A DNA stretch of 34,443 nucleotides from Arenibacter algicola (lineage in GTDB: Bacteria > Bacteroidota > Bacteroidia > Flavobacteriales > Flavobacteriaceae): positions 1 to 34,443 of the forward strand of contig NZ_JAHKPO010000011.1 in assembly GCF_018860365.1 (NCBI RefSeq), given 5' to 3'. A model generated the notes under the pieces. The model did not search any database. It had not been told where the DNA came from and worked only from the letters and a program-made list of their open reading frames with translations. A program made the translations under genes and the position numbers. Shown here in pieces: positions 6,718-15,160 of the stretch (its first letter is position 1; each line of letters starts with the position of its first letter).

Positions 6718-9174
6718 TTATATGTGATCTACATTGTAGATTACCCGAACACCTCTGTAATAGGAAATAGCATTAAAGGATTTTTCAATTCTTTTAATGC
6801 TATTTTTTGTTTTGACCAAGGAGTAATTTTCCCCGATCTTGATGATAACGTTCTTAATATATTGATTCCGGATTCTTGCCACAGGTGGATATTCGGGCCC
6901 CAGTACGTTTCCTCCAAAACTATTTCTCAACGATTTGGCAAACCATTCCGCAGCATCGTTAAGTTTGTTGTAATCCTTGTGCTTAAACGTAATTTTGATA
7001 ATTCTGTTTACAGGAGGATACTTATATTGTTCCCTTTCGTAAATCTGCTCTTGGAACATTCCATTATAATCACCTGTGGTTACCTGCTGTAATATCCTAT
7101 GATTGGGATTATAACTCTGAATAATTACCTTTCCCCTCTTCTTGGTCCTCCCTGCCCTGCCGGCCACTTGGGTAAGCAACTGAAAGCTTCTTTCATGGGC
7201 CCTAAAATCAGGAAAATTCAACAAGGAATCCGCATTCATGATCCCTACCAGGTTTACATTCCTAAAATCGAGCCCCTTGGTCAGCATTTGGGTACCCACC
7301 AGAATATCTATTTCCTGTTGCTCAAAAGAGGTGATAATCTTTTCGTAACCATGCTTTCCCCTAGTGGTATCCAAATCCATTCTGCCAACATTGGCTTTTG
7401 GGAACAATGTATTTAGCTCCTGCTCCACCTGCTCGGTCCCAAAACCTTTGGTATCCAGGGTGGCGTTCCCACAAGCCTGACAAGTTTCCTGAAGGGCTAT
7501 ATGATAACTGCAATAGTGGCATCGCAATTGTTTTCTGTGCTGATGATAGGTTAAACTTACGTCGCAATTTGGACATTGGGGGGCATGCCCGCAGGTAGTA
7601 CATTCCATAATGGGCGCAAACCCCCGTCTATTTTGAAATAGTATAACCTGCTCTCCGTTATCCAAGGTCTCCGTAATCTCTTCTAGTAGTCGCTCCGAAA
7701 AATGTCCTTTCATCCTTTTTTTACGGGACTGCTCCTTTATATCTACCAATTCCATGTCCGGCATAAGTACATTCCCATATCTTCTTTCTATATGGGCATA
7801 GCCATACTTGCCAACCTTTACATTATAAAAACTTTCAACGCTTGGCGTGGCAGACCCCAAGAGAATATCGCTCCCGTGCAAATTACCCAAAACAATGGCA
7901 GCGTCCCTTGCATGATATCTTGGCGCCGGGTCATATTGTTTAAAAGAACTTTCATGCTCCTCATCCACAATAACCAGCCCCAAATCCTTAAATGGTAAAA
8001 ACAAAGCAGACCTGGCCCCTATGACTATCTGGGCTACCGGTTTATTTTCCAAAACATTGTTCCAGACCTCTACCCTTTCCTGCACATTGTACTTGGAATG
8101 ATATACAGCCACTTTTTCACCAAAATAGGCCTGCAATCTTGAAATCAACTGAGTAGTAAGGGCAATTTCCGGAAGTAAATAAAGCGCTTGCTTTCCTTGG
8201 CTTAAAAATTCTTCGATCAGCTTAACATAGACCTCTGTTTTTCCTGAAGAAGTAACCCCATGCAAAAGCACTACCTTCTTCTCCTTAAAGGAGTTTTTTA
8301 TATCCTTGAGCGCAGCATTTTGATAGTCGTTTAGAGATTTTAAGGTTTCAGTTTCATCATCCCCCTCGTACACCACCCTATCGGTCTGAACAAATTGTTC
8401 CTCCAAAATACCCTTATCTATCAACGTCTTAATGGTAGAACTGGAACTATTACTGGCTTTTTCCAAATCGCTCACTTTTACAGGCTTTTTTGTTACCGCT
8501 TGTAATTGAAACAATGATAATACCACTTGGCTCTGTTTAGGTGCCCTGGTCAGGCCATTCAACAAGGCCTCCAAATTCTCTTCAGATCTATGGTCCTTTC
8601 CCAGCTGAACGTATCGGACCAATTTGGGCTTATATTGCTCGTACATCTCCTCCTTAAGAAAGATAACATTCTTTTGGAGCAACCTATTTAAAACTGGGAT
8701 GATATTCTTTTTGTCCAGAATATCACTTATTTCCTGAACCCTTAGAATTGATTGGTGCTGCAAGGCCTCGAATACCATAAATTCATCATCGAGCAAATCG
8801 TTTTCCTCTGTATTTGCCCTATCGTTCCTAAGTATTAAAGTTTCACTTTCCAATAGCAGGGCGCTGGGTACGGCAGCGCGAAAAACTTCCCCAATAGAGC
8901 ACATGTAATATTGGGCCAACCAATGCCAGAACTTTAGTTGTATATTGGTCACAACCGGATAATCATCCAAAATTTGATCGATCTCCTTTGCCTCGTAGAC
9001 TGTGGGCGCGGTGTTGTGGATCTCGAACACCAAGGCTGTATATATTTTTGATTTTCCAAAGGGAACGGCTACCCTAATTCCCGGTTTTAATACTTTCGCC
9101 TCTTCCTTGGTCACCTTATAGGTAAAAAGCTTTTCTATAGGGATGGGTAAAATAACATTGATAAAATCCTGCAT
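6718..9174 (-). CDS. priA: Primosomal protein N' (replication restart helicase PriA)
   Basis: This 818-residue superfamily 2 helicase recognises abandoned replication forks and reloads the replisome. Seen: the N-terminal 3'-DNA-binding domain (opening FINVILPIPIEKLFTYKV), Walker A in LLHGVTSSGKTEVY (about 303-316), the DEEH box in VIVDEEHESSFKQYD (about 405), and a zinc-binding insertion with eight cysteines (CTTC, CPNC, CHYC, CQAC; about 525-585). Helicase motifs V and VI are in GTQMLTKGLDF and VAGRAGR. Length is as expected in Bacteroidota. It is last in a minus-strand run nadC-yihY-DUF2147-priA, 13 bases after the DUF2147 gene. Its last codons also hold the likely terminator of the opposite gene. 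Confidence 0.97.
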   Translation of the reverse strand: MQDFINVILPIPIEKLFTYKVTKEEAKVLKPGIRVAVPFGKSKIYTALVFEIHNTAPTVYEAKEIDQILDDYPVVTNIQLKFWHWLAQYYMCSIGEVFRAAVPSALLLESETLILRNDRANTEENDLLDDEFMVFEALQHQSILRVQEISDILDKKNIIPVLNRLLQKNVIFLKEEMYEQYKPKLVRYVQLGKDHRSEENLEALLNGLTRAPKQSQVVLSLFQLQAVTKKPVKVSDLEKASNSSSSTIKTLIDKGILEEQFVQTDRVVYEGDDETETLKSLNDYQNAALKDIKNSFKEKKVVLLHGVTSSGKTEVYVKLIEEFLSQGKQALYLLPEIALTTQLISRLQAYFGEKVAVYHSKYNVQERVEVWNNVLENKPVAQIVIGARSALFLPFKDLGLVIVDEEHESSFKQYDPAPRYHARDAAIVLGNLHGSDILLGSATPSVESFYNVKVGKYGYAHIERRYGNVLMPDMELVDIKEQSRKKRMKGHFSERLLEEITETLDNGEQVILFQNRRGFAPIMECTTCGHAPQCPNCDVSLTYHQHRKQLRCHYCSYHIALQETCQACGNATLDTKGFGTEQVEQELNTLFPKANVGRMDLDTTRGKHGYEKIITSFEQQEIDILVGTQMLTKGLDFRNVNLVGIMNADSLLNFPDFRAHERSFQLLTQVAGRAGRTKKRGKVIIQSYNPNHRILQQVTTGDYNGMFQEQIYEREQYKYPPVNRIIKITFKHKDYNKLNDAAEWFAKSLRNSFGGNVLGPEYPPVARIRNQYIKNVIIKIGENYSLVKTKNSIKRIEKSFNAISYYRGVRVIYNVDHI
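6765..6808 (+). terminator. Terminator of the LytTR gene, inside the priA coding end
   Basis: A 16-bp stem (6765-6780 with 6790-6805, one G-T pair) with a 9-base loop is followed by T residues to 6808, on the plus strand. It lies 51 bases after the LytTR stop codon and within sense codons of convergent priA. On the minus strand no T run follows, so it should act on plus-strand transcripts only. Confidence 0.75.
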
Positions 9175-9187
9175 ATTCCCTAAAGTT

Positions 9188-9637
9188 CTATCCTTCCACC
9201 CTTATCCAAGTCTGGGTACGGTAGATGAAAGCCAAATATCCTCTTACCTTTAGTTCGTCCGGATTATCGGGATTTAGCCACAATTTACACCTAAAGGTCA
9301 TGGCCTGTTCCGGATCGAAAAGGGTTTTTCCCTTCCATTCCCCATTGCCAATGTGTTCCACATCTTCAATTATTTTCATCCCAACTATTGGTTGGTCCTT
9401 TTTGTCACCGTCACATTTTTCGCATACGGCATCTTCCCTTCCTTCCTCCAGAATCTCCACGACATGTCCGTACATAAGTCCGTCTTCCTCATAGATACTT
9501 ATAATAGCCTTTGGATTACCTGTCCTATCATCGATGGTTTTCCATTTCCCAAAGATGCTTTGTGCCGGAGCAGACATAGAAAAAAGTATAAAAACACCCC
9601 ATACTACCCATTTATTCCTATCCATCATGTTTTTCAT
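9188..9637 (-). CDS. DUF2147 domain exported protein
   Basis: A 149-residue secreted protein. A signal peptide (residues about 9-26, ending SAPAQ) is followed by the DUF2147 pattern: GKWKTIDDRTGNPKAIISIYEEDG, then CEKCDGDKKDQPIVGMKII, then DPEQAMTFRCKLWL and a final RTQTWIRVE. Family members are small periplasmic beta-rich proteins of unknown role. The CEKC pair could form a disulfide or bind metal; this is a guess. The start overlaps the end of the YihY gene by 20 bases if the ATG at 9637 is used; ATGs at 9628 and 9625 would shorten the overlap and still keep the signal peptide. Confidence 0.82.
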   Translation of the reverse strand: MKNMMDRNKWVVWGVFILFSMSAPAQSIFGKWKTIDDRTGNPKAIISIYEEDGLMYGHVVEILEEGREDAVCEKCDGDKKDQPIVGMKIIEDVEHIGNGEWKGKTLFDPEQAMTFRCKLWLNPDNPDELKVRGYLAFIYRTQTWIRVEG

Positions 9638-10598
9638 ATTTTTTTCTTAAAGAATTTAACGAGGCATTCAGTTCAAACCCCAACAGCAAGATATTGGAAT
9701 TTAACCAAATAAATACCAATAAGATCAACAAACCACCTAAAGCACCGTATAATTCGTTATATCTGGCAAATTTTTCAACATATACTCCAAATAAATAGGA
9801 TGTAAGGATAAAAAGCAAGGTAGTCATCAAGGCCCCGGCCGAAAAAAATTTGGCCTTCCTTCCCTCTTTGGTACCAAAATAATATAAAATGGCCGTAATA
9901 AAATAGGCCAACATACCTAAAAATAAAAATTTACCCCATTGCACCAAGATAAATTCACTTTCATCCACTTCCAATTCCACTCCCCTGTGTGTTATATCAT
10001 ATAAACCTATAAGCACATATGCCTCAAAATAAACAAATATGACCGCCCCTAACAAAAGAAGGATAGATAGCATCAACCCCACCATCAAGGCATAAACATA
10101 CTGCTTAAAAATACTTCTATTGAGATTTACATGGTAAGAGTTTTCAAATCCCACGAAAATTGCATTCACCCCATTGGCCATCAAAAAAATTGAGGTAATA
10201 AATGCGATTGCAGAGGACAGGACATCCCCTCTTTCCTGTTCACTGATCTGCAAGTATATTTCACTAAAATAATCACCTGTTGCCCTTGGTAAAAATGATT
10301 CCAAAAAAATTAGGAATTCTGTATCAAAATTCGAATTTCCCACAGAAACATAGGGAATGATGAAAGGAATTAATGTAACCAAAAAAATCAACAATGGAAA
10401 TAAGGCCAAAAACAAACTAAAGGAAATGGAACTTGCCCGGGTGGATAAGGCCCCCTTTACTATTCCCAGCACATACATCTCCATAAGGTCATAAATAGAA
10501 AGCCCTTCAAAGCCTGGCAACTTCAAACTTTTCATTAGCCCCACTACCCAATTAACTATGGGAATCTTCTCCAGTTTACTTTCAATTTCCTGGGACAT
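9618..10598 (-). CDS. YihY/BrkB family inner-membrane protein
   Basis: A 326-residue multi-pass membrane protein of the YihY/virulence factor BrkB family (formerly wrongly called ribonuclease BN). Seen: the opening amphipathic part, then ALSTRASSISFSLFLALFPLLIFLVTLIPFI (first membrane hairpin, about 55-85), and further hydrophobic segments around 130-150, 165-195, 220-245, 255-275 and 285-310, ending in the usual GGLLILLVFIWLNSNILLLGFELNA. The function of the family is not settled; an envelope or transport role is supposed. It begins directly at the nadC stop codon (TAAATG) and overlaps the next gene, so it is part of a tightly coupled operon. Confidence 0.9.
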   Translation of the reverse strand: MSQEIESKLEKIPIVNWVVGLMKSLKLPGFEGLSIYDLMEMYVLGIVKGALSTRASSISFSLFLALFPLLIFLVTLIPFIIPYVSVGNSNFDTEFLIFLESFLPRATGDYFSEIYLQISEQERGDVLSSAIAFITSIFLMANGVNAIFVGFENSYHVNLNRSIFKQYVYALMVGLMLSILLLLGAVIFVYFEAYVLIGLYDITHRGVELEVDESEFILVQWGKFLFLGMLAYFITAILYYFGTKEGRKAKFFSAGALMTTLLFILTSYLFGVYVEKFARYNELYGALGGLLILLVFIWLNSNILLLGFELNASLNSLRKKYEKHDG

Positions 10599-11456
10599 TT
10601 ATACTGCTTTAAGACTAAGGTCCATATTGTATATGGAATGTGTCAACGCCCCCGAAGAAATAAAATTAACACCGCATTCCGCGTATTTCCTTATGGTTTC
10701 CTCATTAATTCCGCCAGAAGATTCTGTTAGACATTTATCCCCGATCATTTTAACCGCTTTCCGGGTATCCTCAAAACTGAAGTTATCCAGCAAAATTCTA
10801 TAGATTCCGTTAGACTGCAAGATAACCTCCACTTCTTTGAGGTTTCTAGCTTCTACAATTATTTTTAAATCCAATTTTTTGTCGGTCAGATATTGCTGTG
10901 TTTTTTCAATTGCTTTAGTAATACCCCCGGCAAAATCAATATGGTTATCCTTTAACATAACCATATCGTAAAGAGCAAATCTATGATTTTCACCTCCACC
11001 TATCTTTACCGCCCATTTTTCAAGTGCCCTTATTCCCGGAGTTGTCTTACGGGTATCCAAAATCTTGGTGTTGGTGCCTTCCAAAAGTTTTACAAAATAA
11101 TTGGTCTTGGTGGCAATAGCGCTCATTCTCTGCATACCATTAAGCACCAACCTCTCCGCTTTTAGAATACTTTGCGAACTTCCGGACACATAAAAAACAA
11201 TATCCCCAAATTCCACGGAGGCCCCGTCCTTAATAAGCACATCCACGACCAAGTCACTATCAACATATTGAAAAACTTTTTTGGCAAAATCTACTCCGGC
11301 AATTATACCCTTGTCCTTCACCAACAACTTTGCCTTTCCGGTTGCAGAGGCTGGAATACAGGCCAATGAGCTGTGATCTCCATCACCCACATCTTCCCGT
11401 ATTGCATTCTTTATAATTAAATCGAGTTCTTTCTTAAATTGTTCTTCTGATATCAT
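10599..11456 (-). CDS. nadC: Nicotinate-nucleotide pyrophosphorylase (carboxylating)
   Basis: This 285-residue enzyme converts quinolinate and phosphoribosyl pyrophosphate to nicotinate mononucleotide, CO2 and pyrophosphate in de novo NAD synthesis. Seen: EDVGDGDHSS (21-30), RLVLNGMQRMSAIAT (102-116), the quinolinate/phosphate loop DTRKTTPGIR (134-143), GGGENHRF (153-160) and MLKDNHI (167-173), and later EARNLKEVE and ESSGGINEETI in the barrel. Length is normal. It leads the minus-strand run nadC-yihY-DUF2147-priA and faces rlmH across a 214-base gap. I see no perfect -7 element for it there. Confidence 0.96.
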   Translation of the reverse strand: MISEEQFKKELDLIIKNAIREDVGDGDHSSLACIPASATGKAKLLVKDKGIIAGVDFAKKVFQYVDSDLVVDVLIKDGASVEFGDIVFYVSGSSQSILKAERLVLNGMQRMSAIATKTNYFVKLLEGTNTKILDTRKTTPGIRALEKWAVKIGGGENHRFALYDMVMLKDNHIDFAGGITKAIEKTQQYLTDKKLDLKIIVEARNLKEVEVILQSNGIYRILLDNFSFEDTRKAVKMIGDKCLTESSGGINEETIRKYAECGVNFISSGALTHSIYNMDLSLKAV

Positions 11457-11635
11457 GCACTATTTTTTCTACGCTAATTTACTAAAATGTTTCTCCAATT
11501 CCGCCTCCTTTGATATTTCCTTAAATACAGAAGTGTTCTAAATAAAACAAACCTTCAATGTAACTAGAGGCCCATTATTAACAATAGGCTGGGCAATTCT
11601 CTTTACGAATGTTTCCATACCTACATAAGCTTCTT

Positions 11636-11666
11636 TTTGGAGTTTCAAATAAGCATATTACATTTG
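11636..11666 (+). promoter_or_regulatory. Promoter of rlmH, implying a leaderless transcript
   Basis: TTTG (11636-11639), a 19-base gap, then TACATTTG (11659-11666): both match the Bacteroidota consensus exactly. The -7 element ends only four bases before the rlmH ATG at 11671, so transcription should begin at or next to the start codon. Confidence 0.7.
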
Positions 11667-11670
11667 CCCT

Positions 11671-12144
11671 ATGACCATAAAACTTTTAGTACTGGGAAAA
11701 ACAGATAGCGCTCAATTAAGTCAATTAATTGAGGAATATCAAAATAGGTTAAAACACTATATAAAGTTTGAATTGGAAATAATCCCCGATATCAAGAATA
11801 CCAAAAATCTATCAGAAAAGCAACAAAAGGAAAAAGAGGGGGACGCCATTTTAAATAAGCTCAACCCAACCGATCTGCTGGTGCTACTCGATGAAAACGG
11901 AAAACAGAAAACCTCTGTAGAATTCTCGGAATACCTCCAAAAAAATATGAACTCCGGTATAAAGCAACTTGTATTTGTTGTTGGCGGGCCTTATGGTTTT
12001 AGTGAAGCTGTGTATCAAAAATCCCGTAGCAAGATCAGTCTATCAAAAATGACCTTTTCGCATCAAATGGTCCGATTATTTATGGTAGAACAATTGTACA
12101 GAGCCTTCACGATATTAAGAAATGAACCTTATCACCATCAATAA
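11671..12144 (+). CDS. rlmH: 23S rRNA pseudouridine-1915 N3-methyltransferase
   Basis: This 157-residue SPOUT-fold enzyme methylates pseudouridine 1915 in helix 69 of 23S rRNA, using S-adenosylmethionine, and acts as a dimer. Seen: the start MTIKLLVLGKT, VLLDENGK (71-78), the cofactor loop VFVVGGPYGFSEAV (101-114), and the C-terminal knot LSKMTFSHQMVRLFMVEQLYRA and ending NEPYHHQ typical of the family. Length is exact. The ATG at 11671 is fixed by homology, because no other in-frame ATG allows the first strand, yet the best promoter ends four bases before it. Weak hairpin sequence follows the stop, without a clear T run. Confidence 0.96.
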   Translation: MTIKLLVLGKTDSAQLSQLIEEYQNRLKHYIKFELEIIPDIKNTKNLSEKQQKEKEGDAILNKLNPTDLLVLLDENGKQKTSVEFSEYLQKNMNSGIKQLVFVVGGPYGFSEAVYQKSRSKISLSKMTFSHQMVRLFMVEQLYRAFTILRNEPYHHQ

Positions 12145-12242
12145 CAAAAAGCCATCGAAAAAGAAGATGCCAACCTGATTTAAAAATCCCCCTCAGGTTA
12201 CCACTAAAGGCCCGGTTTCCAGATTTTTTTCATTAAAGGCAT

Positions 12243-12278
12243 AAAAAAAACTGCCTAAAAATAAATTTCAGGCAGTTT
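12243..12278 (-). terminator. Terminator of the serB-serA fusion gene
   Basis: On the minus strand AAACTGCCT (12270-12278) pairs perfectly with AGGCAGTTT (12248-12256), followed by a run of T (A run 12243-12250 on plus). It lies 24 bases after the stop codon. Confidence 0.85.
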
Positions 12279-12302
12279 AAAGTTATAAATCCCGGTTTCT
12301 TA

Positions 12303-14195
12303 CTAATATAAAACCCTGAATTTAATTGTATTATCAATCTTTTTAAGAGCCTTTAGAACATCCTTGTTATACTCTTTGTCCAAATCTGAAATTACATAAC
12401 CCACCTCGTTATCGGTAGAAAGATACTGTCCTGAAATATTCATATCATAACGGGCCAAAACTTCGTTGATCTTCGCCATAACTCCTGGTACATTCCTATG
12501 AATATGTAAAAAACGATGTGCATTATTCTGTTTGGGCAGTCTAATATTTGGAAAGTTTACAGCATCTACAGTATTCCCCGAATTAATATAGTCCATTATT
12601 TTATTGGGAACAAAATCCGCAATATCCCGTTGTGCTTCTTCCGTACTACCACCAATATGGGGAGTAAGAATAACGTTCTCCAAGCCTTTGAGCTCTGTTA
12701 AGAACTCACCATTGCTTCTAGGCTCCTCTGGAAAAACATCTATAGCCGCTCCTGCGATCTTTCCACTTTTCAGGGCATTGGCCAAAGCCTCAATGTCCAC
12801 CACAAAACCTCTGGACAGATTTACAAACAGGGCACCATCCTTCATTTGGTTAATTTCCCTTTCCCCAATAAAATTCTTATTGGCCTTATTATCATCTATA
12901 TGCAAGGTTACTACATCGGAAACATTTAACAAATCCTCCAATGTACTGCACTTGGTGGCATTACCTAATGCCAATTGATCACCTACGTCATAGTAATAAA
13001 CACGCATCCCCAAGGCCTCGGCCAATACGGACAATTGTTTTCCAATATTTCCATATCCTACAATACCCAGATTTTTACCACGCACCTCTTTTGAGTTGGC
13101 GGCAGTTTTATTCCATTGACCGGCATGGATTTCAGTACTACGAGGAAAGATACTCCTCATTAACATGATAATCTCACCAATGGCCAGTTCCACAACAGAC
13201 CTTGTATTGCTATAAGGTGCATTGAATACCACTACGCCCTTTTTCTTACAGGCCTCCAGGTCTATTTGGGTAGTACCTATACAGAAGGCTCCGACCACCA
13301 TTAATTTGTCCGCCGCAGCCAACACATTTTTGGTGACTTGGGTCTTGGAACGTATTCCTAGAACGTGCACTCCTTTTATTTTTTCGATCAGCTCTTCTTC
13401 CGTTAAACTATGTTTTAACAGCTCTACGGAAAACCCTTCCTCAGAAAGGGTATCGAAGGCGTTTTGATGGACATTTTCCAACAATAAAATCTTAATTCTA
13501 TTCTTTGGGTAGGATATCTTTCTTGGCAACTTGTTCACAAATAAAAATTCATCTAAATTAGGTGTAATATAGTCTGCGTTTCTCGCAGCCTTTTCTCTAT
13601 GCACATTCTCGGTATAGGCGAAAAATTTATCCGCAATACCAGCTTCGCGCATTACATAGTCACTATAACCGTCTCCAATTACCTGCACTTCCCCTTGTAA
13701 GTCCAAGTTTTTTAAACAGGCAATTTTTCCGTTGTGCGAGGCTAATACGTTATCCTCGTCAAATCCTATTATTTTTCCATTTTCGTCGAATCGAAATGTA
13801 TTGGCATACACCCTATCCGCAGGAATATTATATTCGGCAACTATGGGATCTATAAACTCTTTGAAGCCACAGGAAATTACATAAATATCATCGGAATAAT
13901 TATGAAAAAATTCCTTGTTGGATTCTATCGACTTGGATATCTTTTGGCGAAGTAATTGGACCAAATTCTCCAAATCGTCCTTATGGGCGTTTAATAAATT
14001 AATTCTTTTTTCCAAGGACTGGGTAAAGGAAATATCCCCGTCAATACCCAAATTGGTTATTTTTTGGATTTCCCGAATAATATCGTCCTTATCCGATCTT
14101 CCATTGAGGGTAATTTCCGCCAAAACATCCAGTGCCTCTACCCTAGTTAGGGTACTATCAAAATCAAACACATATTTTCTGCCTACCGCAACCAT
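12303..14195 (-). CDS. serA: Fused phosphoserine phosphatase (HAD) / phosphoglycerate dehydrogenase
   Basis: A 630-residue protein that seems to join steps 1 and 3 of serine synthesis. Residues about 7-220 are a SerB-like HAD phosphatase with motif I DFDSTLT (11-17), motif II VISCGF (106-111), a candidate motif III Lys157 in NGKIACLK and motif IV GDGYSDYVM (174-182), so it appears active. Residues about 232-545 are a D-2-hydroxyacid dehydrogenase with the NAD loop GIVGYGNIGK (377-386), Arg462 in LSRGF, the DVFPEEP acid (about 490) and catalytic His513 in TPHIGGST. Residues about 558-630 are an ACT domain, likely serine-sensing. The transaminase SerC is not in the window. Such fusions occur in Bacteroidota from memory, but are commonly labelled only as the dehydrogenase. 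Confidence 0.92.
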   Translation of the reverse strand: MVAVGRKYVFDFDSTLTRVEALDVLAEITLNGRSDKDDIIREIQKITNLGIDGDISFTQSLEKRINLLNAHKDDLENLVQLLRQKISKSIESNKEFFHNYSDDIYVISCGFKEFIDPIVAEYNIPADRVYANTFRFDENGKIIGFDEDNVLASHNGKIACLKNLDLQGEVQVIGDGYSDYVMREAGIADKFFAYTENVHREKAARNADYITPNLDEFLFVNKLPRKISYPKNRIKILLLENVHQNAFDTLSEEGFSVELLKHSLTEEELIEKIKGVHVLGIRSKTQVTKNVLAAADKLMVVGAFCIGTTQIDLEACKKKGVVVFNAPYSNTRSVVELAIGEIIMLMRSIFPRSTEIHAGQWNKTAANSKEVRGKNLGIVGYGNIGKQLSVLAEALGMRVYYYDVGDQLALGNATKCSTLEDLLNVSDVVTLHIDDNKANKNFIGEREINQMKDGALFVNLSRGFVVDIEALANALKSGKIAGAAIDVFPEEPRSNGEFLTELKGLENVILTPHIGGSTEEAQRDIADFVPNKIMDYINSGNTVDAVNFPNIRLPKQNNAHRFLHIHRNVPGVMAKINEVLARYDMNISGQYLSTDNEVGYVISDLDKEYNKDVLKALKKIDNTIKFRVLY

Positions 14196-14215
14196 TGAAT
14201 CTGAATTTTAAGGGG

Positions 14216-14223
14216 CAAAAGTA
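14216..14223 (-). promoter_or_regulatory. Candidate -7 element of the serB-serA fusion gene
   Basis: CAAAAGTA on the plus strand is a perfect minus-strand TACTTTTG, 21 bases before the ATG. A CAA at 14239-14241 could be the -33 element, but the gap of 15 is shorter than usual. Confidence 0.5.
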
Positions 14224-14254
14224 TGAATTAATTTTATCCAACTCCCTATTATGG

Positions 14255-14287
14255 CGAAGAAAAGTATTCAATACATGATTTTCTTCG
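14255..14287. other. Perfect hairpin between serA and the DUF3307 gene
   Basis: CGAAGAAAA (14255-14263) and TTTTCTTCG (14279-14287) form a perfect 9-bp stem; inside, GTAT (14264-14267) pairs with ATAC (14271-14274). A second, weaker hairpin (GTAAGAAAA with TTTTTTTAC) follows at about 14294-14314. Neither is followed by a good T run on the minus strand, so a terminator for the upstream satD-DUF3307 unit or an operator ahead of serA are both possible. The rest of the 263-base gap holds nothing I recognise. Confidence 0.45.
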
Positions 14288-14458
14288 GCATATGTAAGAA
14301 AATGATTTTTTTACACCGCAAAAATTAAGGAATTGATAAAATTTTCCATCAAGCTATTCTCTGGGCCAATTTAAAATCCATTGATTATCCCTACCGAAGT
14401 TATATTGATTTGGAACAGACAAGATCTATCTATATCCTTGCACTGGCAAAAATCACCT

Positions 14459-15160
14459 TCAGCGAACCCCAAGATATATTAATCCGGTTATGATGGCCAA
14501 TCCAAAACTCAGTAAGGTACCGATCAATATATACTCCGTGAGCTTTCTTGAATTACTTTCCTTAAGGTCATTGAACCTAAAAACAGATTTGGCTGTAATC
14601 AATAAACCAATTGCCTCCCATCTACCTAAAATTATAAAGATCAACACAAACAATCGTTCTATAATTCCAATGTACTTTCCAGCATTTGGAAGGGATTTAT
14701 GGTCCAATTCTATCCTGTCCGACATACCTTCCAATAATTTGGCCATAATAATGGAAGATGGATAACTGACAAATACAACCGCCGTAACCAACGGCCAATT
14801 CATTTCCTGTATAAGCCCCACAGTATGCCCCACTAAATCAGAATTAAACGCACAGCAATACAAAACAACCAAATGCAATGCTTGGTCTATAAAAAAAGGA
14901 ATGGCCTTATTCTTAAAATGTGGGTTGGCATATATTTTTAAAAGGTCTATAAAATAATGTGATATGGCAATTACCAAAACCCACCTCCATAATTTTAAAT
15001 CCCACAATAGCAACATGGTGATTATAACATGAACCAATACATGTAGGTATAGATATTTGGACGCTATCTTATTTGCCTCTTTGTGCACCACCCATTTATT
15101 GGGTTGAAACAGGAAATCGCCCAGAAGGTGGGCCAACAAGAGCTTCGTAAACAATATCAT
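14459..15160 (-). CDS. DUF3307 domain integral membrane protein
   Basis: A 233-residue polytopic membrane protein with about six hydrophobic segments (about 36-54, 58-76, 90-105, 122-140, 165-190, 210-230). Polar residues in or near the membrane follow a pattern I associate with DUF3307: AHLLGDFLFQP (His11, Asp15, Gln19), LHVLVHV (His40, His44), SHYFIDLLK (His68, Asp72, Lys75) and DQALH (Asp92, His96). The C-terminal part reads AGKYIGIIERLF and AKSVFRF. The His/Asp distribution recalls YdjM-like membrane proteins thought to bind metal; enzymatic activity is inference only. Its ATG overlaps the satD stop (ATGA), so the two are translationally coupled and probably act together. Confidence 0.82.
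   Translation of the reverse strand: MILFTKLLLAHLLGDFLFQPNKWVVHKEANKIASKYLYLHVLVHVIITMLLLWDLKLWRWVLVIAISHYFIDLLKIYANPHFKNKAIPFFIDQALHLVVLYCCAFNSDLVGHTVGLIQEMNWPLVTAVVFVSYPSSIIMAKLLEGMSDRIELDHKSLPNAGKYIGIIERLFVLIFIILGRWEAIGLLITAKSVFRFNDLKESNSRKLTEYILIGTLLSFGLAIITGLIYLGVR

Noticed and set aside
6727..6741. Palindrome ATCTACA-T-TGTAGAT as terminator or operator
   Set aside because: It lies in the last codons of priA, has no T tract on either strand, and a much better terminator follows at 6765-6808.
9225..9712. Open frames on the plus strand opposite the DUF2147 and YihY genes
   Set aside because: They lie antisense to recognised genes, have no family features and biased composition; they are shadows of the real genes. 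The same holds for other antisense frames, for example opposite hisS, priA and serA.
12172..12199. Hairpin AACCTGA/TCAGGTT as the rlmH terminator
   Set aside because: Only seven pairs with a 14-base loop and no T run directly after it; too weak to list as a feature.
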